From Orthonyx spaldingii (lineage: Eukaryota > Chordata > Aves > Passeriformes > Orthonychidae), in the NCBI GenBank assembly GCA_013397795.1, contig VZTJ01003574.1, positions 4,992,034 to 5,056,033 on the forward strand: DNA of 64,000 bases, written 5' to 3'. Positions within the stretch are counted from its first letter, which is position 1. Every line of letters starts with the position of its first letter. Shown here in pieces: positions 45,701 to 60,700 of this stretch. The notes under the pieces are model-generated. The model was given only the letters and a program-made list of their open reading frames with translations, ran no database searches and was not told where the DNA came from. A program made the translations under genes and the position numbers.

Positions 45701-48700
45701 TATGGAAATGAGACTAAAAGGACACAGGTTCAAAAGAAACTGATTGATGTGGACCAATGATGTCTCCAATATAATATTTTCTCATTTAGTTTTTTTCCCT
45801 GCAAGAAAGTGTCTACATGGTAAAAATAACTGAAAAAGCCTCACTGAAATGGGTTTCTCAGAACAGGCCTTCAAGTCCTTTAAGAAATTTATGTTGCCAA
45901 GCATTTTCTGGCTTGCAGTCCAATAATCCAGGACCTACAAAACATAGCAGGAAATACCTTTTCAGGCTTGAAAACGAATACACATACAAAAAATGACAAA
46001 CCCCTTTTAATTAAAACTCATGAATATTTAATACTGATAACCTGGTATCTCCTTGAGATGCCAACAAAGCAGAAAGTCTGTCAGATCAAGCATTTCCTTC
46101 CAATCATACTTAAAGCCAGAAAGCAAACAGTGTCTCAGGGAAGTTATGTATTATCTATTATCAAGACATGAGTAAAGCAAATTAAATTTGGCACATTACA
46201 GAATTTGGAGAACAAGGAATTCTGAAAGTTTTCAGTAAAATCCTGAGTAGAGATTATAAGTACTTACTTTAATGGACCTTGGGTTATCTTGTTTATTGAG
46301 TAAGTGTTGAGAAGAACATGAATTACATTTTTATTTCAGACTATTGTCTGCCATTTTACCTTGGCTCCTGAAGAAGTTGTAATTTTTTCAGGTTTTCTTT
46401 CTCTTATGACACAGACAGCAGCCATGACAAGTTTGACACTAGATGGAGGATTCTTCATTGTTTTGACAACTGATATATCAGAAGGCTGAAATAAAAAACA
46501 CATGTAAAAATTATGACAAGTATTATGTCTTTCTCAGCACTCAATAAATGAACTGATAGAAAAAAAGAGGAATTACAATACCATTACCAATGAATATAAG
46601 TGGTAATAGAGGACTTTCAGAGGGGATGATACAGTGTTACCATCACGATTAACAATATCCATCAATATCCCCTATGCAGGGGAAATAAAAATTAAACAAA
46701 TGCTAATAAACTGTAAACTAATGATTAAATCAAATGATGTTTTAAAAATTCCAGGTCAGAATATTTTTGATACACTTTTGTGTCATCTAAGAGATCTCAT
46801 ATTCTTCTAAATTCCTACTCATTTTAGAGAGTTAAATAACACTTTTAAATGCTGAAATTTATATCAGCTTGCCTTCAAAGTGTCAAGAGCACCAATTGCA
46901 GCCTCCATGACAGGTATTGCCTGTGCCAGGTCACTCTCACATTCATTTTTCAGTGCCTGAGCTTCTTCAGCTTTTTCTGTAGCAAATTCTTCATCCACTT
47001 TTACAACTTTTCTTTTTTCTTCTACTTCTGCAGATTCTGCTTCTATAATCTATAGAAAAACCATGAGTGAGCTTTATATTCTGCCATGAATGATCAAATA
47101 AACTGAAATTTCCTAATATAGGACATTTGGAATACTGTAAAATATAAAGAGAACATTGACATTTTTAAATATTTTAACAATTTCAGTTTATGTTAAGGGA
47201 ATAATTTGTTAGCATATTGCAACATCATCATGGAGTTTTAACAGTAGATAAACTGCATGAAACAGATTACTCTCAATAAAAGCTATTTAAAATATGTTTG
47301 AAGTTCAGGAGACAAGAAACTCTTCATGTTTGTGCATCAGGCTGCAATTAAAAAGGAAAAAAGCTTTTACAGGGAGCTTTCATAGCTTCATAGTCTATAA
47401 CATTGACTACTGAAACTAACTTTTTCTTCAGGGATAAGTCAAGCCTTTATGCAACTCCCTTTGCAGTCCTGGGGAAGTGACATTTAGTTTTTTTAGAGGT
47501 AGAAGAGATATCACTGTATCTGTAAAAACACTTAGGAATCAGAAACAAGTGCATAACACATCAATTAAATAATGCTTTTGGTGATGCAACAGTCACATAC
47601 TAGATTAGTGTGTGTATATTTTCATATATTGGAATTTTCAAAACACCCAAGATTTCTGATCCTAAATCCCACTAAATTCCCACGAAATTAACTGGGTTTA
47701 GGGTCCTCTTATAAATCAAACATATAATCCCTGTGCATGCAAAGACAGACTGTGCAAAACTGTTCTTGTTTGTTTTGTCATATCTGGTCATATTGAAAAA
47801 CTATTTGAGGTTTCCACAATGTTTGTGAATCAACTTGGGAAACCTGATTTAACCACTATTAGCATGAAAGTTCCTCTAACATCCTTCAGCACGGAGCTTA
47901 GGTAAGGACTGTATATCCAGAGAATGTATGTTATATAAAAAATGAAATTTCCTTTCTGTTCCAAGGATATACCATAAATAGCAAGTCTCACAATACTGGA
48001 AACCTCTGTAAACAAGAAGTGAGCTCAAAAACCTCAATTCAACTTTCTCAAAGTCACACATCAATGAAATAAGACACATGTTTATATTAAAAGCCACAAA
48101 GTTGTATTTGTATAACTTTACCTTCATCATGCTTGCATTTTCCACTTTAGCCTCTTCTAGTTTGGGCTGCAGCTCAATTAATTCTACTTTCATCCTACCA
48201 ACCTATGCATATGCAAAAGAATCAGGTAGGATTCAGAAGGGTCAAAACACTTTTACAACAATTTTCACACCTAGATTTTACCTAATGACTAGTTTATTGA
48301 TAGAAGGATATAACATTCAGTTTCAAATCAAAACATTTCCAAGACTTATTTTTATCTCCTACATACAACGTCTAATTTTAGGAACTATGCTTATTAATAG
48401 TCACCAAGGAAAGGGAAGCTCTGTTCACATACTACTTAACAATATGTGCTTAGAGATCTATGGCCTCTAGCACAAGTTCTGTGATTGTAGGAAAGAAAAG
48501 GCAAAATACATTTCTTAGTTTTACTGTTGAAGATTAAGCTAAACAAAATCTGAGTAACACTTTTGACTGACTTCTCCACAAAAAGACCTGCATTTGACAA
48601 ACATCTTCTATTTTCAGTTCCATATTGTCCTAACTCACCTGTGACTCAGCAAAAGCTAGTTTATCTAGTCCATTCACGTATTTCTTCTTTGCTTTCATTA

Positions 48701-51700
48701 CACTGTCTCGTTTCTCAGTAAGAAGTCTCTGAAATGCAGCAATAAGCTCAAGATAAGAAGTGGGAGTAACATAATTGTGGCGTCCCAGACTTTGTAAGTA
48801 CCTATTAAAAAAGAAAGAAAATAAAGAAATAGTAACTTCAAATTTTGATTTTTTTTTTAATTTATCATTAGCAAAGTTATGTAATTGTTTGATCGGAGTT
48901 AACAATTTCAACAATTTTATATAATTTTTATGGAGGCAAATAGTTGTGTTAACTTTCAATACATAAATGAGAAATAATGAAACTTGATCACCTACTAGTT
49001 TATGATTGTTTGCAAAAGCAATACACTGACCTTTCAGAGAGTGACAAAACTGAAGTATGGAAGTATTTACAGATGGGCACAATTCCCTGCCGCTCAGTGT
49101 CCGTGAGCTGAAGTGTTTCTAAAAACTTACTAGCCACACGTTCAAGGGCATCTTCAGGCCATGGCTGGAGGGAGAAGTTAGGAGGGAAGAATTTGTAAAA
49201 TTCAACTCTTAGCAGTTTTCAGACATCGGAATCAGTTTTTGCCATTCAAACCACCAGAATGAGACACACTAGTCCCAGCTGTATCTCCAGAACAATGAAC
49301 TGAAATAAGGGTTGGTTAGCTCAGGCAGCAAGGTCACCACCCATGCGATCTTCTCCGGTAACTCCTGGCTGATCTTCTACTTCAAAGCTACACGTTAACA
49401 TTCCATCCAAACCGCTGTGTCTATGTCATCCTTTGGCAGAAAAATTCATTGACATCAACACTAGGCCAAGCTATAGAGCAAACTGTGCTTTATTGAGAGC
49501 GACACTGCTTACATCAATGCTGCTTCTCCAAGTTTTATTCTGCAATAAAAGATCTACTGGTAAACAACAGGACTTGTATCTGCCAGTCATTCCTATCATG
49601 GATGACCTGCTTAACAGGCAGCTGCAATTAAGATCATTTTACAGTCACAATGAAATGGTTTCTCCAGTCCTTTAAAACATACACATTATGTAATAAAATT
49701 ACAAATTCCCATCATGAAACTAAGACCATTCATACTGCAGAATTTTGTAACAACAAAATTTAACTTTATTTAGTTGTAGAAATGTTGAGATCACACATGA
49801 AAGAGCTCCCAAAATATTACAGAAAAGCCCATGCAATTTTAAAATTTTGAAAAACAAGGAGTACTTCTGCAAGGAAGACAAAAGAATATCTAATGGTGCG
49901 TAGAAATATAGAGTGTTAGAAAACTGAAGCAGAGTTTTGAGGAAATAATATAAATATTTTCCCATACCTGGAACCAATCAATAGTACAGCAGTTGATGAG
50001 TGACGGAAACTGTCTCAGACGATTGCGGAAAGCATCTCCAATTGGGCTGAATGCCACCACAATATGGAGATTTTCTTTGCAGAAGTTCACAAAAAGTGCA
50101 AACAAGGCCAAGGGACTGAGTTCTTCATCTTTATTACCAGCCTGAACTGCTGCACGAACACCCTTAGGAATAATACGTAGCATAACGAATGTTACATAAA
50201 TTCTTATTAAATACATCTGAAGTCCTGTAGCAATCCTGTTAAAGGTAGCACCACCAGGAAATAGGTTTTTTTAGTGGAAATGAAACAGGCAAAATAAAAG
50301 TAGAAAACCAGAACAAGTAGTAAATACTGGTTGAGAACAGGATTACACTATTTATCTGTGACCCTGACAACCCATTCTAGAAATGATCTGCTGCTGCTCT
50401 GAGCAACTGAGAGTAAATCATAACAACAGAGTAAAAGCAGAATTCTTTTCAGGGAGCAGATTTAAATGAGTAAAAATCAACTTTGCTCCAGCTGGCACAT
50501 TGCGGATAGCTACCAAGTTCCAGTGTACACTGTGTATGTTCACATAAACTGTAAAATTGTCATTACATACCTGGCAAGAATGAAATAGTAATAGACAAAG
50601 ATGGCAAGAATTATAATCTAACTTCTTTGAAAGAGACATGAATCCAGGTATCAACATGCTCCATAACTTAAGTGCAAGAAAAATCAGCAGTAACATCTAT
50701 CAAGTCATACAGATAATGTAATAAAGAACATTTGTGTGTGTACTAAGAACCACTCTGAAAGTCAGCTAGAAGCATACCTAGGTGATTTATTAAAAACACC
50801 ACAGAGACAGGAAGACAGCACAGCATACAGTTCCAAATATTGTTTGTTAATATTAAGTTTCCAACCTGATGTATACAAAGATTGATGTCCCTCCCTCCCA
50901 AATTGTGACTGCTGCTGTGAAAATCCAAGTCTGATTTTAGTTAGAATTTTTTTTTTATTTGCCTGAATACGTTGCATCTTTACTTCTGAGCCTAAATTCC
51001 TGGAGCACCTTTGACCACCTTGTCTCTGAGTAGAAGTGTCAGTACTATGAAATTCTGTCTAAGAATGCCCTAGTGCCCCAGAGACAAAGGCAGGCCATGT
51101 TTTCTAATGAAAATGTCACATCTTTGCACTTCACAGATCAATGAAAACATTATGATGCCCATTCTTCTCCTACACAATGTACTACAAATTAACTACGGCC
51201 ACGAGGTTATTTGTGAACAACCCAAGTTCTCTACATGCACAACGTAATGTGTTTGTGAATGGAGTGCTAGGTCAGAATTAAAGCTTGTAGTTGGCACAAG
51301 ATACTCCATAAGTTTACATTTAACTGGTTTATCTAAGGTCTCAAAAAGAAGTCACAGAATTAAGTGCAAATACCCAAAAGCCACATTTCACACTGAACGG
51401 ACCAAGTAGATTAAAACAGAGGGGAAATTAAAGAGAGTTTCTAAAGATACCTCTACAATTTCGTTTTTTTCATCTGCTGCAAAAAGATTGGGCACCTCCC
51501 CTGTGTTGAGGACACTGTCAAGATCTTCTAAAAAGCTTTCTTCTTTAATTTGTGCATCTGTGATTAGAAATACAGTTTTCAAGCCTTTTACACCCGCATT
51601 CTTGAGAAGTCTCTGAAAACGCAAGACAGTTAAAATTGTACATTCCAAAACATCCTTCCTCAAAACTAAGCCAAAATGCAGACAAGCTATTAATACTCAC

Positions 51701-54700
51701 TTTCAGATCTTCTCTCCACTCGTTTGTACCGTAAGTCTTAGAAATCTCTGGCTGAAAAACACACATTCTTGCCATGAAGGCTGCCAGGCGAGTCAGGGAC
51801 TGCCGGCCGCTGCCTCCCATCCCCACCAGCAGCGCGTTCCCCCCCGGCTGCTTCAGGATGCGGCTCAGCCGGGACAGGTGCTCCAACATGTACCTGCAAT
51901 GGAAACCATTGTGCTGCTCACCACGGGGGCAGAAATGCATCTATGCACCTATCAATCTGTGAAACTGATCTAATTTCTGAATGCAGGGTGGGGCGGGGTA
52001 GAGGGGAAGAGGAAGAAAGAGAGTGGGCATGAACCACAAAATAAAGTGAAGCTTACAATTCTTCTATTATATAGATATCAGTGTTCAGCTAAATTACTAC
52101 AAATTACTAAAAGGAACCTGCAGAGGTAAGAACAGGAGCACTATAAAGATAAATGCATTAAAGGAAAAGAAAAACATTAATTTTCTACTTCAGAATCACA
52201 GTAGTATTACCAATTTTAACTTTCTTGAAGCATAGCAATTTAAAAACCTTTTTAAAGTAACCACTAGGGGAACATAGTTTATATTAACAATCATCTCCTT
52301 TTCTTCTACTTCTGACAGTGTTTTATAACTTATAGATGGAATTTACATTGGAACATTCTCAGGAAGCAGTATCTGTACATTACTGAGAGTCCTTGTCAAA
52401 ACTCAAGCATGATTTATCTCAGAATATGCAGCAAGGCCTATAGGAGATCACCTGCATCAGCACAGGGCATGGGGTAATTAAAGCAAGATGAGCAGCTATT
52501 AAAAGTCTCAAAAAAACTTCCAAGCATTTCAAGAAAGATAAATTCTTGTTTATCTTTACTGGTTAGAAAAATAAAGGAAACAAATTCAGATGTTATCCAT
52601 GAGATTGAATTCTAAGGCTACAGTCAAACATGCTCTCCTGGCTGCTGTTCAGTGAGGTCACTGAAATATTGCTTCTACACACAGAAAGTGGCCTCTGATC
52701 AGAGGCTGCCAGCTCTTCAAACTCCCAGTACAGCTGTATATACAGGCACTCACAAATCCAGCTTGACAGAATGACCTGGACTAAAATAAGTTGCTATTAG
52801 AAGTGTTTAAAGAAACCCTAATCACCTTCACAAAGTACCTACGTTTCAAGCTGCCCTGGCAAATATGATGAGGCAGTAATCTCTAGCAATAGGGAGGAGG
52901 AAGGAGCTTGATCTCCTCATCTCTCTCACTTGTAACTCTGTATGATCACAAGTTAAGGTAACAGTAAGGGCCTGCAGAGTCTAAAATGTCATAGAATTAG
53001 CTGTAGCACGTGCTGCATTAGGGTGCACGGCTGTGTTGCATAATAAAAGAGCAGACAGACAGCTATTCTGGATCCCATCACTCTTGGGATGCTTGTCCTT
53101 GGGAAATGAAAGTCCAGTGACATCCATCTTCACTGGTGGCAGTACACCTAGGAGAACCTAGAAGCACAGCACCTACCTGAGTCAGTGCACAATGTTTCCA
53201 TAACAATTAATGAAAATATTCAAAGCCCCTTAGGAGAAAAGCTTCTCATTATTTACTTTCAGATAGAAAAAAGAGTGGCTTAAGAGAAAAATCAGTTTAC
53301 TTCCATCCAAAAAGGTGTAACACCACAAACACTTTTAAGGATGCATAAAGGGGAGAAGAAAAACCAAAAACCACAGTCCACAAAACTGAATATACTGAAT
53401 TATCAACTACTGCTTAAAGCTCTTAATAATACAGATCATAAATACCTGAAAACGACAAGGTTCATTCTTGTTTTCTGCATTTGATTATATTCATCCAGAC
53501 ACTGCTCCACAACATCACTGAATTCCTCAATGCTTGGAACCTCGACGTAAAGTCTTTCATCTCCCTCAAGTTCTGGGACCATGTAGTCACCAAAACACAA
53601 ACTTCTCATGTTTTCTTCTGTTACCTAGGGTAATATTCAACAAATTATGAAGTAAAGTTTAATATTTAATGAATGTATTCCTCACTGGAATTTTAGAAAA
53701 CAGAGGAGAATTTAGACAAATATCCCAGACACAAGAATAAGAACTCGAAAATATTTTGACTCACTGACAACATCCCCCTCAAAATTATGTTTCCTGCATT
53801 GAACTATACATTTATTCTTAAATTGTTCTTGGAAAAAAATTGCCTCAAATAGCCACTAAGAGTCTCATAATCATGACCTTCAGATTACACCAAATTCATA
53901 CAGATGTATATTATGAAATGGACAACAGAGACCACAAAGTTATTTCTTCTATACATCAGTGAAATTACAAGGGACATAAAAAACAAACAACACAAAAAAG
54001 GAAGACAAGGCATAAAGTATAACACAACTATACAGCATTTTGGGTACTAAAATTTAATAACAATCACAGCATGCAGATGCACAAATTCCTTTTAAGGAAA
54101 AGTAGTAAGTTTATTCACATTTTAAATGTAATATTTTTTGAAAAGAATGCTTACGTACAACAGTTAAACTCTCCCAAACATACAACAGTTAAACCCTCCC
54201 AAACAATTTTCATTTCTACTTTTTTTTCTTATAAAGCCATTTTGCCAAATTCAACTCAAACTTCCATGTGCGTTTAAATGAAATTTTCACCTATGATTAA
54301 CTTTCTAGTCCTAAATTTGCAATAAAAGCAATTCTTCTGCAACAGGTGATACTCACAGGTGATTTTCCTTCCTGCAGGTGTGCAAAAACCTTATTGAACG
54401 TTTCTTTGAAATGGTCTTTCACAATATCTTTCACTAGATTGAACAACCAGGCTCTGTCATCATCTTCCACCAGACGGTCATAGAAGACACGAAACACCTC
54501 GTGTACAAACAGCCGGATCATCACACGTTTGTTTTCAACTGCACTTTTCTTAATGAGCAAACAGCCATGGATAACCCGTGAAAAGTCACGCAGGTTGAAG
54601 GTATAATGAGATTTGGCTGGTGTGGGCAAAAGATTTTGGATGGCTTTCTTATACACCTTCAGATAACAACAACAGAGAACAACAAAATCAAGAAAACAGT

Positions 54701-57700
54701 AACACCAACTGTATTATTATCATAATTCCTAAATATCTTCTAAAATGTAATTTCTCAAAAAAATCCTTTCACACTACATTACCGTAGAGCCAAAAGAACT
54801 TTAATGAACAAACTGAAGGAAACTTCCATTAAGGTATTTGCCTCTTACCTCTAAAGTGGCAGTGACAATTTGATTTCCAATTGTGGAGAAGTCGGGAGGG
54901 AAGTCGTTAATCTTTAGATAAAGAGCCACGACAGTCGAGAAGATGCGGATCATTGTTTCATCACTGAAGGAATTGATGGTGCAAACGTTGAAGTGCCGCA
55001 GGAACCGAGAGGTGACGGGGTTCCTCCCACCCCCTGGAGGCCCCATAGCAGCCACTAGCTGTATGTCAACAAGGGTGATCTTAGAGGTGTCCTTAAAATC
55101 ATACCTTCAAAATAAAACGCCATGTGACATTTAGACACAGATAGAACACAATTGTTACATCTTAGATGCATCTATAGGACAGACTACTGTCTGCATGCAT
55201 CAAAAATTTATTTAAAATATAAAAAAAACATAGTAGGCGTTATGTAACATAACATATATTTCTATATATTTTATATTTTTAAAAACAAACAACCCCTCCT
55301 CCCCAAAAAACCAAAAACCAAAAGTCCTTTAACTGTGTACCAGTTAATCTCAACATATCATTTTCTGGCCTGAAAGAGTATTTGTTTAAAATACCTTCCA
55401 TAAAACCTGATATGAAATTTTGACATGAGTATTAAAACTGTAACATGTCAAGATATATTATCTCTATTCATGAGCAACAGATACTTGAGCAGTGCCTGGA
55501 ATCACAAAAGTAACTGCATTTGAGAAGTGCCTGGAATCGTAGAATAATCCAGACTCAGGAAAACACCTGTTCCAATCTTCCAATCTAAGCAAAGCCAAAA
55601 ACCTCAAAAGCAGGGAAGACCTTTAGCTTATTTTATTTCATGCCTATTATCTGATCTGATTTCATTGTGAATTTTAAAAAAACATTTTGAGATCTTGTTA
55701 AAAAAATTTCTAGTGACTTACAGAATCATGGATAATTGGTAAAACCAGAATAGGGAATAAAATCAGAAGTTTTATATAAATGCATATATAGGGATATGTA
55801 CAGAAAAGTGCCTATTCACTCTAAGGAGAAAGAGAAAGAAAAAGAAACTGCACTGGAAAAAAAATTAAAATAATCAAAGTGCAAATGAATTGTTTTATTT
55901 AACATATACTAACTCTGCTGAAGTTCAGCAATAGAACATTCTAAAAAACTCAAAACAAATTTGATCATCAATTTCCTAAACTGAGAAGTCCTTAGAGAGT
56001 AACATACAAGTTGCTTCAACTTTAAATATTGTTATATAAACTAAACTTACCTTAGTATTTACAAACCACTTCAAAAAAGTTTTGAAAATAAAATTCAAGG
56101 GAATAAATAATTAGCAAATACAGCAACAAAAAAAATTCAATTGTATTTCAAATAATTACCAAAATCCATGGTCAAAGAACTGTCTTAAAAGTTCTATAGG
56201 AGGTTGTGCCCCATACTTCTCCAAAGCAGGCATATTCATATCATCTACAAAAATAATGCACTTTTTTCCCATTGGAGGGCCAAAGACACCTTTGCGCCTC
56301 TTGTCCAGCCTGGCCATAATAACGTTCTGCAATGCAAACAGGATCATTCAGAACACAGATTAAATATTCATGTACACAATCTCCTTGAGACATAAACTGT
56401 TTGTTCTACTAACCTGGGTCTGATTGGCAGTGGTCCGAGCAGAAAAATTAATGAAGAAGGGGAAGTAGCGCTCCCTTTGCAAGTTGTTCATTAACTTGTC
56501 CTTGACATAAACAGATTTCCCAGTTCCTGTTGGTCCCACTAGAAGCAGTGGTCTTCACAAAGAGAGAAAAAAGCACACAGACTGCACAAACCTAACAATG
56601 TAAACTAAATGCAGCTAGAAGTCAAAGGTTTTACTAACTTGCCTTTCTTCTTCTACCTCTAAAAACATTACTTGCCTAAAGAAGAAACTAAAGTGTCCTA
56701 ATGCATTCATTAAACCCTCTCATAATTTTAATTTGCTTCCACCATCAAGAAAATGGGAGGAGAAATAAACATTTCTCATTCCCTCATTCTACAGATATTA
56801 GAGTATATGAACACACATGGGAGTTAAAGTTCTCGTGATAGGTCTTAATTCTAACTTCATAAAGCTTTCAGCCTAAGGTTGGTTTTTATTTCATTCTCTT
56901 ATATGATCTGGCCATGGCTAATATAAGTGACTTTGATATGACTAATCAAATTTTAAAAATTAAAATATGTGTTTAATTGCCAAAGTAGAAAGAGGGTGCA
57001 AAACCTTTTTTGGGCTGTCCTAACAGCATCATCAGAATGAGACTATTAAAGTTAAATTATAAAGAGGTTTCACAAAGAAACTAAAACCAGACTTTTGGGC
57101 AAATTTTTTTCGTTTGTAGTAAATGTCTGTTTTAAAAAGGCCAAATAAACTGAGGGTTTCATAAAAACAATGATCTCAAAAGAAAGAAGAAGAGATATTT
57201 CTACCTATGATCAAATTTCACTTCAGAAATTTGTAGTGAAGCAACTTACTTTCCATGGGTAATGAACAGGTCTAGCAAATAGGTATAACGAACTGTATCC
57301 ATAGTTGGGACTATAATATCTTGAAGCTTCACATTTTTATCACGGTAACTAATTTGTTCAATAAATTCATTCCAGTGAGCCCAACCTCCTTTGCGTTTCG
57401 GCTAGGAAGAAACACAGATGTAGAACAGGTTGATGTTATACATATGAAGGGTTTTCACTACTACTTCACTTTTGAAAAATTAAAATAATGGATTGTAATA
57501 AATTAATGAATATTTGATGTTTCCAAAGTTCATACATTTAGTTTGCTTTACCTCAATAATAAAGTACTAAAGTACCTACCTAAACTTAGGCTCCTTTCTT
57601 TTCTTAAAAAGTTTTTTCAGTAAAAACAAAGAAAAAACCACACACAGAAAACCACAAGAAAAAACAAGAGAAGAAAGGAGTCTAATAGACACTACAAACA

Positions 57701-60700
57701 AAAATTCTAAGACAAGCAAACTGTCTATGGGCTTAATATTCTGCTTTCCTTCTGAACAGACTACATTATTCCTTCTATACAAAAGCAGATTTGAATCTGC
57801 CAACTGAGCTTGGGTTACAGAAGAACTATAAAATGGCAGCATTACAAATATAACTAAAATGTACATTTCGGTATTTTATAAAGAAATTGGTCAGTACACT
57901 GGTATTTGCAAAAGAAATGAAAAATGCATTGTGGGATTTAACCCAACCAACACTCTACATCCAACAGGCTTCATAAAGTTAAAATATCCACCTAGCTGTA
58001 TTTTCCTTCTCTTATGACTGTAAGAATCTATTTAGTGGATGCAGAAGCCAATCCTACCTCATACACGTAGTCATAGACCAAGCCTTTCTCTTCTAATGGA
58101 CACTCCCACGTTCCCAAGCTCTCTGGTACACGATTTGTTTTAGATTTCCCAGACAAAGCTTCCCTCAAGAAATTATCAAAAATTGTCCTGCTATCAGCAT
58201 CACAAGTCCCACCAATGGACCAGATTGTGGCAAAAGCAAAATAACCCTACAAGGGCAAAAACATTAGTAACTGTCTAATAAATTGACATATTACACAAAC
58301 CTTGTACAGTCTGATTAACAAACCTAATTTTAAAAAATATTGTTAAGCAGAGAGATGTTAGAAATTGCCGTTGAACAGCCCTGGCCTAAAGAGGTTTAGA
58401 AATCTGACTATAGACAGAGCACACAAAAAAGTCTTGATCAAGGAGAGAGAGAGAACAAAAAATATCTTAATCAAGGAGAGAGAGAGAACAAAAAATATCT
58501 TAATCAAGGAGAGAGAGAGAACAAAAAATATCTTAATCAAGGAGAGAGAGAGAACAAAAAATAAAGGCCACTGACTACAGCAGTATGTCACTAGCAATTT
58601 TCTAATTCAATCGAAAATAACTACTTTCACATTCTATTTTCTTCAGTTTTTCATAAGAACAATCATATAAGGTCAGACAGAGAATCCAACCAATATAACT
58701 GTCAGAAAAATCTCTTCCAAGGAAATTTTGCTCAAACAAACAAGACAATCAGTATTACATGAATATTTATTTCTTTTAAGAGGAATAGGACACTTTGCTT
58801 TAGCTAAACTCTTGGTTACTTATAAAGCACATTTAATAAAAACACTATACTAGTTAATGGGAAAACCAGTAAAATTTTTAATCATATTTGTTACTTGTAA
58901 GACTTCCATCTCATCTGGGCACCTCCAGAGTATGGGGAGAGAGAGCAAGGAAGTACTAAATTTGTTTCACATGTCTCTTATTCACAAATTAATTATAGTC
59001 ATTATTTTGATGAGTACAATTGTTCTGAAAAGCAGCATATACAGAAACAAGTATATATTTTGCTACATGTTAAAAAACTAACCATAATCCAGGTACGGAT
59101 GCTTTTGTGAGTGGGATCTTCTTGTACAGCTGGACAAATCAACATTTCAAAAATCCGTGTGAGAGCTACTACAACATTGATATCACTTGTAGGTACCAGT
59201 TCCTAAGAGATTCAAAAGGTTGGATGTCATATTTTATGTGTTCAGTTAATTTGTCTTTTGGAGAAAAAATACTAAAATAATTAGATCATTAGCTAATTCT
59301 GAGCACGTACTAGAAGGCAAGGTATACACCGACTTTTACTCAAAAGATCATTTGCTCTCCTCAATCATTGAAATGTCTTTAGCATGCTAACCACATTCAT
59401 GGCTACCATATGACCACTACAATAAAACATCTTAAAGCAAACCAAAACCCACAGAAGTAAGTACAACAAAACATGAGCATAATTCTAAGAAGTGTCACAC
59501 TGAGCTTGCAAGGAACTACACATTTCCCCTAAAACTTAAAAAAGTACTTCCTTATACAACATGACATCTTTGAAGAAAAAAAATGCACAAAATTCTCTTG
59601 AGAAGATTTTTCAGTCGGTGTTTTAAATACTTTACTTTGAAAATAAGAAGATGAAAACTGTGATCAAGTTTCAAGTCTTAGCTGACATTGTCATTTTAAC
59701 TTTCCAAACTGGTCCCAAAAGCCACATACTCATTCTAACTGTGTTTGTCGTGAGAGAACAGTCACCTCCTACCAAAGGTAACAGAATGGAAATGACCACT
59801 AACTACTGGAGGAAAAAATGGCAAAAAATACCTTGCACTGTTTCTGACGGACTCTTAACGCTGGTGGTACCAACCAACCAAAAAGTCCCTGCAGAAGATC
59901 TTGATGTTCCTCTGAGTTCAGAGGTTCAGGCAGTTTACTCAGCCAAGAGGTAACACGTGGCTCCCAGCCCAGCTGAGAAGGTTCCAAATAAATCATGCCA
60001 CAACGACTGACCGTAGCAGGCTAAGGAAAAATGGTAAACTCGTTTTATTATGCATTTAATAGACTAAATTTTGTTTCATATTTTCATTAAATATAGAACT
60101 TACTGATGCCTGGGAAAGATCCATTGTTTCAAAAATAAGAGTCATCTGAGGGGACATTTGGATGACTTCCCCACTCATCAAACAAAGCTTGAAAGACAAA
60201 AAATAATATGTAAGATCAGAAAAAAAAATTACTTGTAAATTACACGTCCTATCACAGGGGAGTTGTATACGAAAACTGGCAAAATCAAGTAAAATCAAAG
60301 GTAAGGTCAACTAAATCAAATGTTTAACCACTTCTAGCAATAGATTTTTATCAAGTTTTAGCTAAATTCTTCACTTAAACCATAGTACTCCATAGTATCC
60401 TACCAGTAGGTTCATTACAATCAGTCTTGCATATGACAGGATAAAGAAAAGACAGCAAGCAGAAAGGACAAAAGATCTCTGCAGCTATTGTTGCTAATAC
60501 TGAAGCATTCCAGCTGAGACCCACTACCCTTTCCTACTAACGTAAGAGTCCAGTTTGAGTATTCTGACACATTATCATCCAAAACTTAAAAGTTCAAAAG
60601 CTGTCTCTAATTTTTATATTTGCTTTGAGATTCCTAGGGCCCATTTACAAAAGTGGTGTTACAACTTCGAATTCAGAAGCCATTATTCTGAAAATGCAAC

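Noticed and set aside
48630..49082. 150-codon open frame on the - strand
   Set aside because: Only its last third (48639-48801) is coding: it is DNAH12 exon 19 read through its acceptor into the intron.
49305..49420. GGTTGGTTAGCTCAGG, resembling a tRNA A box
   Set aside because: No B box, acceptor stem or tRNA-length fold follows; the A-box match is also imperfect.
55500..55610. Possible decayed CR1 end near AATCGTAGAATAATCC
   Set aside because: Similarity is limited to a few short words; not separable from chance by eye.
58358..58597. Repetitive LSLIKIFFV open frame on the - strand, and its + strand counterpart
   Set aside because: Produced by the 33-bp minisatellite, whose unit is divisible by three; no gene context.
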